A DNA stretch of 64,000 nucleotides from Clostridiaceae bacterium. GTDB taxonomy: Bacteria > Bacillota > Clostridia > DUPQ01. Shown in pieces: positions 1 through 9,597 of the stretch (the stretch's first letter is position 1; the number at the start of each line of letters is the position of its first letter). Under the pieces are notes generated by a model, which had not been told where the DNA came from, did no database searches, and saw only the letters and a program-made list of their open reading frames with translations. The DNA lies in the NCBI GenBank assembly GCA_012838235.1, contig DUPQ01000014.1, positions 64,108 through 128,107 on the forward strand, given 5' to 3'. A program made the translations under genes and the position numbers.

Positions 1-114
1 CAATAAGTAGAAAGCCAGTTTATATCCCGGTATTATTGTGCTTATGTATAGCAAAATCATCATTATTGCAAGAAGTATGGCGGATCTTGCAAGTTTCTTT
101 GTTTTTTCACGCAT
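1..114 (-). CDS. Membrane protein, N-terminal fragment (runs off the window)
   Basis: Only the first 38 codons are inside the window. The fragment has a basic start (MREKTKKLARS) followed by a hydrophobic segment containing an I-I-P-G-Y turn, so this is the first transmembrane helix of an integral membrane protein. An AAAGGA ribosome binding site lies just upstream of the ATG and the gene follows the J-domain gene by 12 bases, so it is probably the last-read member of that operon seen here. The start resembles small clostridial membrane proteins of the ECF-substrate-component type, but too little is present to name a family. Confidence 0.6.
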   Translation of the reverse strand, partial: MREKTKKLARSAILLAIMMILLYISTIIPGYKLAFYLL

Positions 115-126
115 TTTCTGTTTCCT

Positions 127-690
127 TTATCTGCAACATAAGCTGGTACAAAGTAAACACTGGCAAAGTCTGCAAAAGTCCTCATCCGCAGAACTGTACC
201 CTCTTGTGTACACATTGCTTCTGTATGCATTTGCAGTACTTCTTGTCTGTGAATATGCCGTTGCGTATTCCGGATTGGAAGGATCCATCAAGTGAGCCTT
301 TTCAAAGTATGAGTAAGCTTGATCATACCATCCCTGTTTCTGGAATATAACACCCCTTAAATAGTGCCACTCGGCATTCCTGTTTGTGGAATTACGTAAG
401 ATGTTATCCGCTGCAGCATAATTACGATTCAGTATATGTCGTCTTACTTCCGCAAAACTGCCTTTATAACTGCTTTCATCATATGAATAACCGTAATCTT
501 TGCTTTTTCTGTTCTTTACGATGGTATCATATGCCATATTTACCTGTTGCAGCTTTTCGTTAGCCAGGTCTTTCAAATCGGTGTCCGTATATTTATCGGG
601 ATGGTATTTCTTAACCAACTCCCTGTATGCTTTTTTAATTGTTTCATCGCTGTCGTTACGATTAACACCTAAGACTTTGTATGGATCCAA
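127..690 (-). CDS. J-domain (DnaJ-like) protein
   Basis: A 187-residue protein with an N-terminal J domain (about residues 1-65) including the HPD tripeptide at residues 30-32 that stimulates DnaK ATPase. The middle (about 85-150) is alpha-helical and TPR-like (YLRGVIFQKQGWYDQAYSYF, then a second similar helix pair). The tail is rich in cysteine (CRLCQCLLC, CC). It lacks the Gly/Phe region, zinc-finger and substrate domains of true DnaJ, so it is a specialised DnaK co-chaperone or adaptor rather than dnaJ. It follows the DUF5685 gene by 2 bases; the two are commonly paired in clostridia, and the partner protein is its likeliest client (inference). Confidence 0.85.
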   Translation of the reverse strand: MDPYKVLGVNRNDSDETIKKAYRELVKKYHPDKYTDTDLKDLANEKLQQVNMAYDTIVKNRKSKDYGYSYDESSYKGSFAEVRRHILNRNYAAADNILRNSTNRNAEWHYLRGVIFQKQGWYDQAYSYFEKAHLMDPSNPEYATAYSQTRSTANAYRSNVYTRGYSSADEDFCRLCQCLLCTSLCCR

Positions 691-692
691 TT

Positions 693-1559
693 CTATTTCT
701 CTCCGTTCAGTATTTTTTCCGTCCTGTCGTAAAGACCTTCATATATAATATTCTTCACGATAGGATCCTTTAATTCTTCATCAATATCTTCATATAAGTC
801 TGTTGCCGCTTTTAAAGGAGCATACAGTAAAAACGAGCATCTTTCCTTAATTTCTTTCTTAAATTCCGCTATATCTCTCCCCTTCTCATATCCGAAACGT
901 GCAAGATAGGGATTATACATTCCTTTTTTAATGTCTTTCTCAATATCATCATATGCATCTGCCGTATATACCCAGTTGCCTACATTGTATGCTATTCTTC
1001 CGACAACATTCTTGAGATTCTCATCAATGTCTTTCAGTGCAAAGAGACAGACATCCTCGACAATCTTTGCATAGCATTCAGCTACCTGATCTATATTATC
1101 GCATCTTTCCCTCTCCAGTATTGCCATATCTTCTATATGCTCATCTATTTTATCCGTAAGCTCAGCGTATTTTTTTCTTAATTTTTTCCCGTATATTCTC
1201 ATAAACCTTTCGGAAGACAAATGAAAGATATTCTTCTCATCCTTTATGTTATCGATAAGTTTCAGATAGGAAAGATATATGTTTATGTCCGCTATATAGT
1301 CGACCGTATCGCTGTTAATTACCTTTTTTTTATTCATAACGGGATGAACAATACAACGAAAGTCCGAATAATTATTCTCCTTTTTTTTAATGGAATCTAT
1401 GAAAACCGCTAAAAACACACAATCGTAATTTATAGTAAGCCTCGGAATCTGGCCCCATCTGTTTTTTATGGAATGGCATATTCCGCAATAATATGCATTG
1501 TACTTTACATATTCCTTTATCTTCAATTCCGGCGGATAAGTCTTAATATATCCTATCAT
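693..1559 (-). CDS. DUF5685 family protein
   Basis: A 288-residue protein whose start (MIGYIKTYPPELKIKEY, then YYCGICHSIK) matches the DUF5685 family, conserved in clostridia and of unknown function. The CxxC of CGIC and a later HPV motif could bind metal; the rest is mainly helical and includes a DAYDDIEKDIKKG segment with acidic residues, reminiscent of helical metal-binding or prenyltransferase-like folds. No signal peptide or membrane helix is visible. It lies 1 base after pgsA and 2 bases before the J-domain gene, so translation is probably coupled. Function unknown. Confidence 0.75.
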   Translation of the reverse strand: MIGYIKTYPPELKIKEYVKYNAYYCGICHSIKNRWGQIPRLTINYDCVFLAVFIDSIKKKENNYSDFRCIVHPVMNKKKVINSDTVDYIADINIYLSYLKLIDNIKDEKNIFHLSSERFMRIYGKKLRKKYAELTDKIDEHIEDMAILERERCDNIDQVAECYAKIVEDVCLFALKDIDENLKNVVGRIAYNVGNWVYTADAYDDIEKDIKKGMYNPYLARFGYEKGRDIAEFKKEIKERCSFLLYAPLKAATDLYEDIDEELKDPIVKNIIYEGLYDRTEKILNGEK

Positions 1560-1560
1560 C

Positions 1561-2103
1561 TTATACCGCCCCCTTCTCCTTATTAATCTTTTTTATCTCT
1601 ATCAGACTCAGTGTAGCATATCCTATCAGTGAAGCAACCTGCATAACCAAAGCTATAATCATGAGTATATTAATGACATTTCTGCTCATGCCGAACAGTA
1701 TGCTCACGGCAAGAACCGCATTCAGATAAAATGCGGAAATCTTTCCGAACCATCTGGATGTAACTGTGATTTTAAATATAAATTTAATTAAGAGCCCACC
1801 TGCAATGAGTATAAAATCTTTAACGAAGATAACTATCATAATCCATGTACTCATTCTGTTTAAAAGCACCAACAGTATAATAGCGGAAATCTGCATTACT
1901 TTATCGGCAAACGGATCGGCAAGTTTACCGAAATTACTGACCGCATTAAGTTTTCTGGAAAGATAACCGTCCAATACATCGGATAAAGATGCGACTATAA
2001 AGACGATACCCGCTACTACAGCATTGTCATTCCATAAGTAATAGCAGAATACCGGAATCAGTAAAATTCTTATGCATGTTATTATATTAGGTATATGTTT
2101 CAT
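1561..2103 (-). CDS. pgsA: CDP-diacylglycerol--glycerol-3-phosphate 3-phosphatidyltransferase
   Basis: Makes phosphatidylglycerol phosphate from CDP-diacylglycerol and glycerol 3-phosphate, the committed step to phosphatidylglycerol and cardiolipin, in the membrane. The 180-residue protein has several hydrophobic segments and a CDP-alcohol phosphotransferase signature at residues 42-67 (D42..D45 G46..R50..G59..D63..D67), complete except that the usual Ala before Arg is Ser49. The ATG at 2103 is chosen because a perfect AGGAGG lies 4 bases upstream, overlapping the pfkA stop; an upstream in-frame start at 2133 would extend into pfkA and has no support. The length is normal for PgsA. Confidence 0.9.
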   Translation of the reverse strand: MKHIPNIITCIRILLIPVFCYYLWNDNAVVAGIVFIVASLSDVLDGYLSRKLNAVSNFGKLADPFADKVMQISAIILLVLLNRMSTWIMIVIFVKDFILIAGGLLIKFIFKITVTSRWFGKISAFYLNAVLAVSILFGMSRNVINILMIIALVMQVASLIGYATLSLIEIKKINKEKGAV

Positions 2104-2110
2104 TATCCTC

Positions 2111-3079
2111 CTACATAGCAAGTACTCTGGCAAGATTCATGTCATAATCAAACGATGCTTTTTCCATTTTTAAGGCTTCTTCAATATCGATATCCACAAT
2201 CTTGTTATCTCTTTGACATATTGCTCTGTTGAAACGACCTTCGTTAAGCACCTCTACGGCCTTAAATCCCATCTTACTGGCCACTACCCTGTCTCTTGCC
2301 ATCGGACTTCCGCCTCTTTGTATGTATCCCAATATAGTGCAAACCGTTCTTATTCCGGTTGTGTTTTCAATTTCTTTGGCAATATTTACGGTATCTCCTA
2401 CTCCTTCGGCGATTACTATACAGTGATCTCTTTTACCTCTGTTTCTTCCCTCCATTATGGGCTTTATTATATCATGCTGGAAATTGTATTCCATTTCGGG
2501 AATAACTATTGCATCTGCACCTCCTGCAATACCGTCATTTATAGCTATATATCCGGCATGACGTCCCATAACTTCGATAACTGTTACCCTCTCGTGTGAG
2601 TAAGCGGTATCCCTCAATTTGTCAATAGCGGACAGTGCGGTATTAAGAGCGGTATCGTACCCGATACAATATTCGGAACAGGAAATATCATTGTCAATTG
2701 TAGCAGGTATGACAATGCATTTCATTCCTTCTCTTAAGAAATCCAGTGCTCCTCTGAATGAACCGTCACCGCCTATTACTACAAGAGCTTCTATTCCGAA
2801 AACACTGCACATTTTCATTGCCCTGTCACGGTATTCTTTTTCTTTAAATCTGTCGGATCGGGCAGTTTTAAGTACAGTACCGCCTCTCTGAAGTATTCCG
2901 GATACGCTTCTTGCATTGAGTTTTTCAAACTCTCCGTTAATCAAACCCTCGTATCCTCTGCTTATACCGTATGTGGTAATTCCGTCTTCTATGCCCGTTC
3001 TTACGACAGCTCTTATTGCCGCATTCATTCCCGGTGCATCTCCTCCGCTTGTTAAAACTCCGATTGTCTTTATTTTCAT
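2111..3079 (-). CDS. pfkA: 6-phosphofructokinase
   Basis: Phosphorylates fructose 6-phosphate to fructose 1,6-bisphosphate, the committed step of glycolysis; cytoplasmic. The 322 residues match the bacterial PfkA size. Visible motifs are the N-terminal nucleotide loop (LTSGGDAPGMNAAIR), GGDGS at 103-107 and the catalytic TIDND around D129. The Gly after the second Asp-containing motif (GGDGS) fits ATP rather than pyrophosphate use. The residue before TIDND, normally Gly in ATP enzymes and Lys in PPi enzymes, is Ala126. It sits between dnaE (34 bases upstream) and pgsA. Confidence 0.95.
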   Translation of the reverse strand: MKIKTIGVLTSGGDAPGMNAAIRAVVRTGIEDGITTYGISRGYEGLINGEFEKLNARSVSGILQRGGTVLKTARSDRFKEKEYRDRAMKMCSVFGIEALVVIGGDGSFRGALDFLREGMKCIVIPATIDNDISCSEYCIGYDTALNTALSAIDKLRDTAYSHERVTVIEVMGRHAGYIAINDGIAGGADAIVIPEMEYNFQHDIIKPIMEGRNRGKRDHCIVIAEGVGDTVNIAKEIENTTGIRTVCTILGYIQRGGSPMARDRVVASKMGFKAVEVLNEGRFNRAICQRDNKIVDIDIEEALKMEKASFDYDMNLARVLAM

Positions 3080-3113
3080 AATCCGTCTCCTGAATTAAAA
3101 TTTTATCACATAT

Positions 3114-6100
3114 CTACTTAAATGCCATATTTTCTTTTCCGAAAAGTTCCGCCATTTCATTAATAATATCAATACTCTGATTATAGTACATGGTTTTAAC
3201 CATTTTACTGCCGTTTACATTCTTAATGATAGTCAAAGCGGAGTTTCCGGTAAAGTACTTTACAAAAGCTTCCAGCTGCGAAAGATTTATATTGTCTCCG
3301 TTTAAATAGAGTTTTTGATTATCGGAGAAACTGATACCGTTATCCGTTCGTAGGTTTTCCTTATTGTTCCGGTAATCGGCAGTATCTTCATTTACGGTAA
3401 TACTGTCATCTTTCTTAACATTCAACTCAACAATATCTTCCGCTATTATTTTGACGGTATCCTGTTTTAGGCTTATTTTTCCGTTTATAATCACTTTATT
3501 TTCCGGTACAAGCAAAGAAGAATATTTTTCCAAGGTTCTGGGGAATATTATTACCTCCATGGTATCGTATAAGTCTTCTATAACCACGAAAGCCATCATT
3601 TCATTGTTCTTTGTGAGTTTTCTTTGCACACTGTTTATTATCCCTGCCACTTTAACTCTTTCGTTATCGACAAGCCTGACACTATCACTGTCGTTTTCAT
3701 CTATGTTTTTATAACTGCACTTAAAAAGATTCATATCTTTCAGAACACTTCTGTATTCATCTAAAGGATTACCCGTCATGTATAGGCCTATCGCTTCTTT
3801 TTCCATAATGAGTTTCTTTGACAGGTCGAATTCCTCTCTCTTTCTTATCTCATATTCATGTTCCGTCGGATCTTCCACCATTGCAAAAAGCGATATCTGA
3901 CCTTCAAGATTCTTTTTCTGCTGCTCATTGATTGAATCTACAACCTCTTCATAGCAACTGAACAATTCACATCTGTTATTACCCAAACCGTCAAATGCAC
4001 CTGCTTTTATAAAGCCCTCGATACACTTTTTATTGACATCATTTCTGCTGTTTCTCTTAACAAAATCCACGAAATTCCTGTATTCGCCCTGTTGGTTTCT
4101 GTTACTTACTATGGTTTCGCATGCTTTTATACCGACACCGTTAATTGCGGCTAAAGGATAACGTATATTCCCTCCTTCAACGGTGAACTTCACATCACTT
4201 TTATTGATATTGGGGGGAAGTACCGAAATATTTATGGACCGGCATTCCTCAATGTATTCCGCAAGTTTTTCTCTTGTTGCAATAAAACTGTTCATAGTTG
4301 CAGCCATGAACTCAACGGGATAATAGCACTTCAGATATGCAGTCTGATAGGAAATATATGCATATGCCACTCCGTGGGATTTGTTAAATGCGTAATTTCC
4401 GAAATCGGTCATTTCATCAAACAACTTATTGGCTACTTCAATAGGTATATTATTTTTTTCCGCTCCCCTCACAAATCTGTCTTTCTCTTTCAGCAATGCC
4501 GACATCTTCTTTTTTGACATCAATCTTCTGACCAGATCCGATTCACCCATCGTGTATCCGGCCATATCGCGGCATATCTGCATTATCTGCTCCTGATATA
4601 TCATGCATCCGTACGTATCGGACAATATAGGTTTCATCAGTTCATGCTCATAAACCGTACCTTCGGGAGTATTCTTGTTGCACAGACACATATCTATAAA
4701 CTTCATGGGTCCCGGTCTGTATATGGAAATACCCAATGTTATGTCTTCGATGGACTTGGGTTTGAAACGTTTCATAAAATCGGTCATTCCCGCACTTTCC
4801 AACTGGAATATACCTGATGTGTTGCCTGAGGATATATATTCGAAAACATTTTTATCATCGTAATCCATGTCATCAAAGTCAATATCTATACCGTGATTTT
4901 TTCTCACCAAATCAATACAATCTTTAATTACCGTCAGTGTTCTTAAGCCCAAGAAGTCCACCTTGAGTAATCCCAACTCCTCCAGATTATCCATAGGAAA
5001 CTGTGTTACAAGAGAATTATCGTCCGATAACTGAGTAGGAATATATTCTTTGACGGGATTATCGGTGATTACCACACCTGCTGCATGTATACCTGAATGT
5101 CTGGATATGCCTTCCAGTTTTCTTGCCATATCTATCAGTTCCTTTACCGAAGGGTCCGATTGGTATTCCGCCAACAGTTCGGGATTGACCTCTAAAGCTC
5201 TGTCAATGGTAATCTTCAGTTCATTGGGTATCATCTTGCTTATTTTATCGCATAGTGCATACGGCAGATTGAGCGCTCTTCCGACATCCTTTATAGCTCC
5301 TCTTGCCGCCATGGTACCGAAAGTTATTATCTGACATACCTTATCCTGTCCGTACTTATTTTTAACATACTCTATGACTTCCGATCTTCTTTCATAACAG
5401 AAGTCCACGTCAATATCGGGTAAAGTTATTCTTGCAGGATTGAGAAATCGCTCAAATAGCAGATTATATCTGATAGGATCCACATTGGTTATACCCATAG
5501 CATATGCCACTATACTTCCTGCAGCACTGCCTCTGCCCGGTCCTACGGGTATACCGTTTTTCTTTGCGTAATCGATGAAATCCGCCGTTATTAAGAAGTA
5601 GTCGACATATTTCATATCGTTTATCACTTTAAGCTCATATTTGGCTCTTTCAACATGCTTTTCGTTCAATTTATCCTTGTATCTTCTTTTCAGTCCTTCA
5701 AATACTATATCCTTCATGTATTCGTAATGGTCTATGCCCTCGGGTAAAGGAAATTTGGGAAGATGCATTTCATTCAGATTAAAGTTTACATCGCACATAT
5801 CCGCTATCTTCTGTGTATTGGTTATAGCCTCCGGTACATTGGAAAATTCCTTCATCATTTCATCCTGAGATTTGAAATAGAACTCGTCCGACGGGAACCT
5901 CATCCGGTTCTCATCCAAAACGGTCTTTGCAGTCTGAATACAAAGCAGAATATCATGTGCTTTTGCATCGGTTTTTTCCAGGTAATGTACATCATTTGTA
6001 GCAACTAAGGGTATATTTAACTCATTGGAGAGTTTTATCAGGTATTTGTTTACCAGTTCCTGCTCCGGTATCTTATTATATTGCAACTCCAGATAAAAAT

Positions 6101-6608
6101 TGCCTTCACCGAATATATCCAGATACTCCAAAGCTGTTGCTTTTGCCTTATTGAAATCCTTGTCAATAATAGCCTCGGGTATTTCTCCTGAAAGACAGGC
6201 GCTCAAAGCGATAATGCCTTCGCTGTATTGCCTTAATAACTCTTTATCTACGCGGGGCTTATAATAGTAGCCGTCCTCAAACGACTGCGAAACCATCTTC
6301 ATTAAATTATGAAGACCGGTATTGTTTTTAGCAAGAAGCACAAGATGGCCTTGTGTGGAATCTATACCGTGTATCTTATCGGTTCTCTTTCTGCGTGCGG
6401 TATATACTTCACAACCTATTATCGGTTTGATACCGACTTTTCTGCACTCTTTATATAACTGAAGTATCCCGTACATAGCTCCATGGTCGGTAATGGCAAC
6501 CGCTTTCATACCCAAATCCTTCGCTTTACTTACCATATCGGGTATTCTTGTCGATCCGTCAAGAAGGCTATATTCCGTGTGTACATGCAGATGTACAAAA
6601 TCAGTCAT
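3114..6608 (-). CDS. dnaE: DNA polymerase III alpha subunit (DnaE type)
   Basis: Replicative DNA polymerase subunit of 1164 residues, the normal DnaE size. Order: PHP domain from the N-terminus (HLHVHTEYSLLDG, ITDHGAMYG, with the histidines and acidic residues kept, so possibly an active phosphoesterase fold), the polymerase core with catalytic aspartates in PDIDVDF at about residues 398-405 and the PGRGSAAGS motif before it, a helix-hairpin-helix region, and a C-terminal OB fold (about 980-1065, KVAGIINSV). There is no embedded 3'-5' exonuclease, so this is not PolC. AAAGGAG precedes the ATG, and the first 8 bases overlap the end of rdgB. Confidence 0.96.
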   Translation of the reverse strand: MTDFVHLHVHTEYSLLDGSTRIPDMVSKAKDLGMKAVAITDHGAMYGILQLYKECRKVGIKPIIGCEVYTARRKRTDKIHGIDSTQGHLVLLAKNNTGLHNLMKMVSQSFEDGYYYKPRVDKELLRQYSEGIIALSACLSGEIPEAIIDKDFNKAKATALEYLDIFGEGNFYLELQYNKIPEQELVNKYLIKLSNELNIPLVATNDVHYLEKTDAKAHDILLCIQTAKTVLDENRMRFPSDEFYFKSQDEMMKEFSNVPEAITNTQKIADMCDVNFNLNEMHLPKFPLPEGIDHYEYMKDIVFEGLKRRYKDKLNEKHVERAKYELKVINDMKYVDYFLITADFIDYAKKNGIPVGPGRGSAAGSIVAYAMGITNVDPIRYNLLFERFLNPARITLPDIDVDFCYERRSEVIEYVKNKYGQDKVCQIITFGTMAARGAIKDVGRALNLPYALCDKISKMIPNELKITIDRALEVNPELLAEYQSDPSVKELIDMARKLEGISRHSGIHAAGVVITDNPVKEYIPTQLSDDNSLVTQFPMDNLEELGLLKVDFLGLRTLTVIKDCIDLVRKNHGIDIDFDDMDYDDKNVFEYISSGNTSGIFQLESAGMTDFMKRFKPKSIEDITLGISIYRPGPMKFIDMCLCNKNTPEGTVYEHELMKPILSDTYGCMIYQEQIMQICRDMAGYTMGESDLVRRLMSKKKMSALLKEKDRFVRGAEKNNIPIEVANKLFDEMTDFGNYAFNKSHGVAYAYISYQTAYLKCYYPVEFMAATMNSFIATREKLAEYIEECRSINISVLPPNINKSDVKFTVEGGNIRYPLAAINGVGIKACETIVSNRNQQGEYRNFVDFVKRNSRNDVNKKCIEGFIKAGAFDGLGNNRCELFSCYEEVVDSINEQQKKNLEGQISLFAMVEDPTEHEYEIRKREEFDLSKKLIMEKEAIGLYMTGNPLDEYRSVLKDMNLFKCSYKNIDENDSDSVRLVDNERVKVAGIINSVQRKLTKNNEMMAFVVIEDLYDTMEVIIFPRTLEKYSSLLVPENKVIINGKISLKQDTVKIIAEDIVELNVKKDDSITVNEDTADYRNNKENLRTDNGISFSDNQKLYLNGDNINLSQLEAFVKYFTGNSALTIIKNVNGSKMVKTMYYNQSIDIINEMAELFGKENMAFK

Positions 6609-7227
6609 CGAGATACTCCTTTAATTTTCTTAATGCATTCGCTCTGTGGCTTATGCCGTTTTTTTGCTCGTCATCCATTTCGGCGAATGTTTTGTCATAA
6701 CCGTCAGGCAAGAAAACCGGATCATATCCGAATCCTCCGCTTCCTTTGGGTTCCGTTAATATTCTACCACGACATTGACCTTCAAACACGACTTCCGTTC
6801 TGTCGCTATTTATCAGTGCAATAACACAGACAAATCTGGCATCTCTCTTATCACACTCTTTTTTCTCCATCATTTTAAGAAGAGTGCACAAATTCAACTT
6901 GTCAATACAAGCCGAATCGGTCATATTTTCCTCTGTTTTTCCGCCCCTGTTAACATAAAGTCGTTTGGAAAAAACACCGGGCATATTATCAAGGCAGAAA
7001 ACCTCCAAACCCGAATCATCGGCAATTACCGTATGTTCGGTAAATGCCTTTGCATGTCTTGCTTTTATCAAAGCATTCTTTATAAAGGTGTTTTCCGTCT
7101 CCTCGGGAGTGTCGGAAACGCCTATATCGCTCAGAGATAATAATTCAATATCAGGCAACAGTGCTTTTATTTCTTTAATTTTTCCCTTGTTGTTACTGGC
7201 AACAACAATAGTCTTTTTTTTCATCAT
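6601..7227 (-). CDS. rdgB: RdgB/HAM1 family XTP/dITP diphosphatase
   Basis: Hydrolyses non-canonical purine nucleoside triphosphates (dITP, XTP) to monophosphates so that they are not incorporated into nucleic acid. Family motifs are present: SNNKGKIKEI at the start, DDSGLEV for substrate and metal contact, GGFGYDPVF, and SHRANAL near the C-terminus. At 208 residues it is slightly longer than usual because of an insert after the RLYVNRGG segment. The ATG overlaps the rph stop (ATGA). rph-rdgB pairing is common in Firmicutes. Confidence 0.93.
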   Translation of the reverse strand: MMKKKTIVVASNNKGKIKEIKALLPDIELLSLSDIGVSDTPEETENTFIKNALIKARHAKAFTEHTVIADDSGLEVFCLDNMPGVFSKRLYVNRGGKTEENMTDSACIDKLNLCTLLKMMEKKECDKRDARFVCVIALINSDRTEVVFEGQCRGRILTEPKGSGGFGYDPVFLPDGYDKTFAEMDDEQKNGISHRANALRKLKEYLDD

Positions 7228-7934
7228 TCAGCTAAACACTTTCTCTGAATTTCCATTATTCTTTCTATACATTTCTGTGACAAGGCTATTATTTCATCCA
7301 GTTGCTCTTTATCAAACGTGCTTTTTTCACCGGTAGCCTGAATCTCCGCAATATTCCCGAATGAATCGGTTACAACATTTACATCGACCTGGGCATTACT
7401 GTCTTCCGCATAGCATAAATCCACCATTACTTCGTTATGCACTATACCTGCGCTAATCGCAGCAATCTGACATATAACGGGATTCTTCTCAACATAACCC
7501 TTTTCCTTCATCCACTCGAATGCATCGTATAAAGCGACATAACCTGCCGTGATAGATGCCGTTCTTGTTCCTCCGTCGGCTTGTATTACATCGCAATCAA
7601 TGATAATTGTAACATCGTTAAACGCATCCAGATCACAACATGCCCGTAATGATCTTCCTATCAGCCTTTCTATTTCCGAAGCTCTGGAATTCTTCTTAAG
7701 ACTTGATATATCTCTTTTGTTTCTTTGTTGCGTAGCTCTGGGCAGCATATTATACTCTGCAGTCACCCAGCCTTTGCCTTCTCTGAAAGGAGGTGATTCG
7801 AAACTGACCGAAGCGGTACAAAGAACCTTTGTCTCTCCGCATTCTATGAATGCCGAACCTTCGGCATACTTCATAACATTTCTTTTTATGGTGATAGGTC
7901 TGAGTTCATCGTTTTGTCTTTTATCAATTCTCAT
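7224..7934 (-). CDS. rph: Ribonuclease PH
   Basis: Phosphorolytic 3'-5' exoribonuclease that trims tRNA 3' ends using inorganic phosphate. The 236-residue length and motifs (R-P-I-T-I at the start, GWVTAEYNMLPRAT, RSLRACCDLDAF, GGTRTASI for phosphate binding) are typical. It is the first gene of the long minus-strand operon; a sigma-A promoter lies about 60-85 bases upstream. Immediately followed by rdgB with a 4-base overlap. Confidence 0.95.
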   Translation of the reverse strand: MRIDKRQNDELRPITIKRNVMKYAEGSAFIECGETKVLCTASVSFESPPFREGKGWVTAEYNMLPRATQQRNKRDISSLKKNSRASEIERLIGRSLRACCDLDAFNDVTIIIDCDVIQADGGTRTASITAGYVALYDAFEWMKEKGYVEKNPVICQIAAISAGIVHNEVMVDLCYAEDSNAQVDVNVVTDSFGNIAEIQATGEKSTFDKEQLDEIIALSQKCIERIMEIQRKCLAE

Positions 7935-7989
7935 GGTGCACCTGTCCTTATTTTTTTACTGCAACACAACAGGAATGTTAACAGATATA

Positions 7990-8018
7990 ATTTTAACATT
8001 TTTATCTTACTGTTACAA
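7990..8018 (-). promoter_or_regulatory. Sigma-A promoter of the rph operon
   Basis: On the minus strand, -35 TTGTAA (8013-8018) and -10 TAAAAT (7990-7995) are separated by exactly 17 bases. It directs transcription into rph and on through the operon to at least position 1. Confidence 0.7.
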
Positions 8019-8044
8019 CAAACCGCATGTTAAATTAATGTCTG

Positions 8045-9583
8045 TTACGGTTGCTGATTGCTCATTAATTCAAGATATTCGATTATGCCGTTAGATATAC
8101 CCTCTGCAAGTTTTTGTTGATACGCATCGGTTTTGAGTTTTGCACTTTCGGTCGGATTGGTAATAAAGCCTACTTCCACCGTAGCGGCGGGACAATTTGC
8201 ACGTGCATGTACCGCCAACATCTGATTAAACAAGCCTCTGTCCGCACCTATTGCACTTTTTACCATATTCTTTTGGACAATCCTTGCAAATTCTTTATCC
8301 TTTTCATCTCTCCAGATTGTCATCAGTCCTTTTGCCGATTCTTCGGTATAAGAGTCCACATGAACCGAAAGAAACAGTTTAGCATTGTGAATATTGGCAA
8401 GATCTCCTCTTTCCAAGGCAAATCCCAGATAAATGTCTTCATTTCGTGTCATAAACACGTTATATCCCTTTTCCAGTAATATCTGTTCAATCTTCAGACA
8501 TATACCCAAGTTTATATCCGCCTCATTAATCTTGTCATCGGTTCTGGATTCCGCACCGGGATCATGTCCTCCGTGTCCGGCATCTATGAATATGACGTTC
8601 TCTATATTTGGATCGCAGAAAGTCAGAGTGGAAAACAAATCATTTGCATTGGGATAAAGAACCAACTCTTTTTGTAAAGCAAAACTCATTGTGTAATAAT
8701 CCGTATCGGAAATAACTTCTTTCTTTAATTCAATAAACTCGATAAAACCGTCATTAATATATATTTTTTCTTCAGTTAAGTTGTGCGTTACGTTTCTTCT
8801 ATCCATCGGTGACCAGGCCCTTGCGGGAAATCTTATCGTATACAACTCCTCATTACCGTCATCAATATTGTCTTCATAATACAAAACCGTACTGTCGGAC
8901 TGTTTACACAACTGATATTTAGGTATAAACATAAACTTCCTGGAATGTATGTTGGAGTAATTGAAGAAATCCCTGTTTGCCACTTCTGCGATGCTGAATC
9001 GCATACCTGAAGATAAAGTTTCTATATCCGTAACGGCTATGCACTTGTCGGTTATGACTTTAACATTCAAAGACATATCGTGATTATCTTTAGTAATCTC
9101 AATCTTCTGCACAACCGAGTTGTCCGGGAACAGCGACTGGTCCTGATAATTGTATAAATTAAACTCATCCAGTAAAACCGTGAAGTATATGGTGGATTTA
9201 TTATTAATCTCATACCATGATCTTTTTTTTGTATCGTCCGGGTGTCTTAATTCATTAAAGATGTAGTCTTTATTATTTTCAAAAACCGTATGGAATTCAC
9301 AATCTTTTGAAAGACCTTCAAAGATAAGTACTTCATTCTCGTAACTTATCTTTATCTCCTTCGGTTGCCTTATTTCCGTCGGCTGCGGTGACTGCACATC
9401 CGGACCTTGTGTTTCTGTCTGTTGAATAATAGGAGTTGAAGAAGCTTTAGGATTATTGTTAATTAAATCCTCATTTGTCAGAATAAAGATAACTACCGCG
9501 ATAACAATACATAAAATAACCATAATAACGGCGATTGTGATTATCTTTTTTTTCATACCCGAATCTTTATAATCGAATTCCAT
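8045..9583 (-). CDS. Membrane-anchored N-acetylmuramoyl-L-alanine amidase (Amidase_3)
   Basis: Cuts the amide bond between muramic acid and the stem peptide of peptidoglycan. The 512-residue protein has a short cytoplasmic start (MEFDYKDSGMKKK), one transmembrane helix (about 13-35), a low-complexity linker rich in Thr, Gln and Pro (about 45-75), a middle region without a recognised domain, and a C-terminal Amidase_3 domain (about 330-508). The zinc ligands and catalytic Glu are present: DAGHGGHD, NEADINL, SVHVDS and VEVGF. The hydrophobic start with no visible cleavage site suggests a membrane anchor. It follows a second, larger amidase by 14 bases. A GAGG ribosome binding site supports the start. 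Confidence 0.88.
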   Translation of the reverse strand: MEFDYKDSGMKKKIITIAVIMVILCIVIAVVIFILTNEDLINNNPKASSTPIIQQTETQGPDVQSPQPTEIRQPKEIKISYENEVLIFEGLSKDCEFHTVFENNKDYIFNELRHPDDTKKRSWYEINNKSTIYFTVLLDEFNLYNYQDQSLFPDNSVVQKIEITKDNHDMSLNVKVITDKCIAVTDIETLSSGMRFSIAEVANRDFFNYSNIHSRKFMFIPKYQLCKQSDSTVLYYEDNIDDGNEELYTIRFPARAWSPMDRRNVTHNLTEEKIYINDGFIEFIELKKEVISDTDYYTMSFALQKELVLYPNANDLFSTLTFCDPNIENVIFIDAGHGGHDPGAESRTDDKINEADINLGICLKIEQILLEKGYNVFMTRNEDIYLGFALERGDLANIHNAKLFLSVHVDSYTEESAKGLMTIWRDEKDKEFARIVQKNMVKSAIGADRGLFNQMLAVHARANCPAATVEVGFITNPTESAKLKTDAYQQKLAEGISNGIIEYLELMSNQQP

Positions 9584-9597
9584 AAATCCTCACTGTA

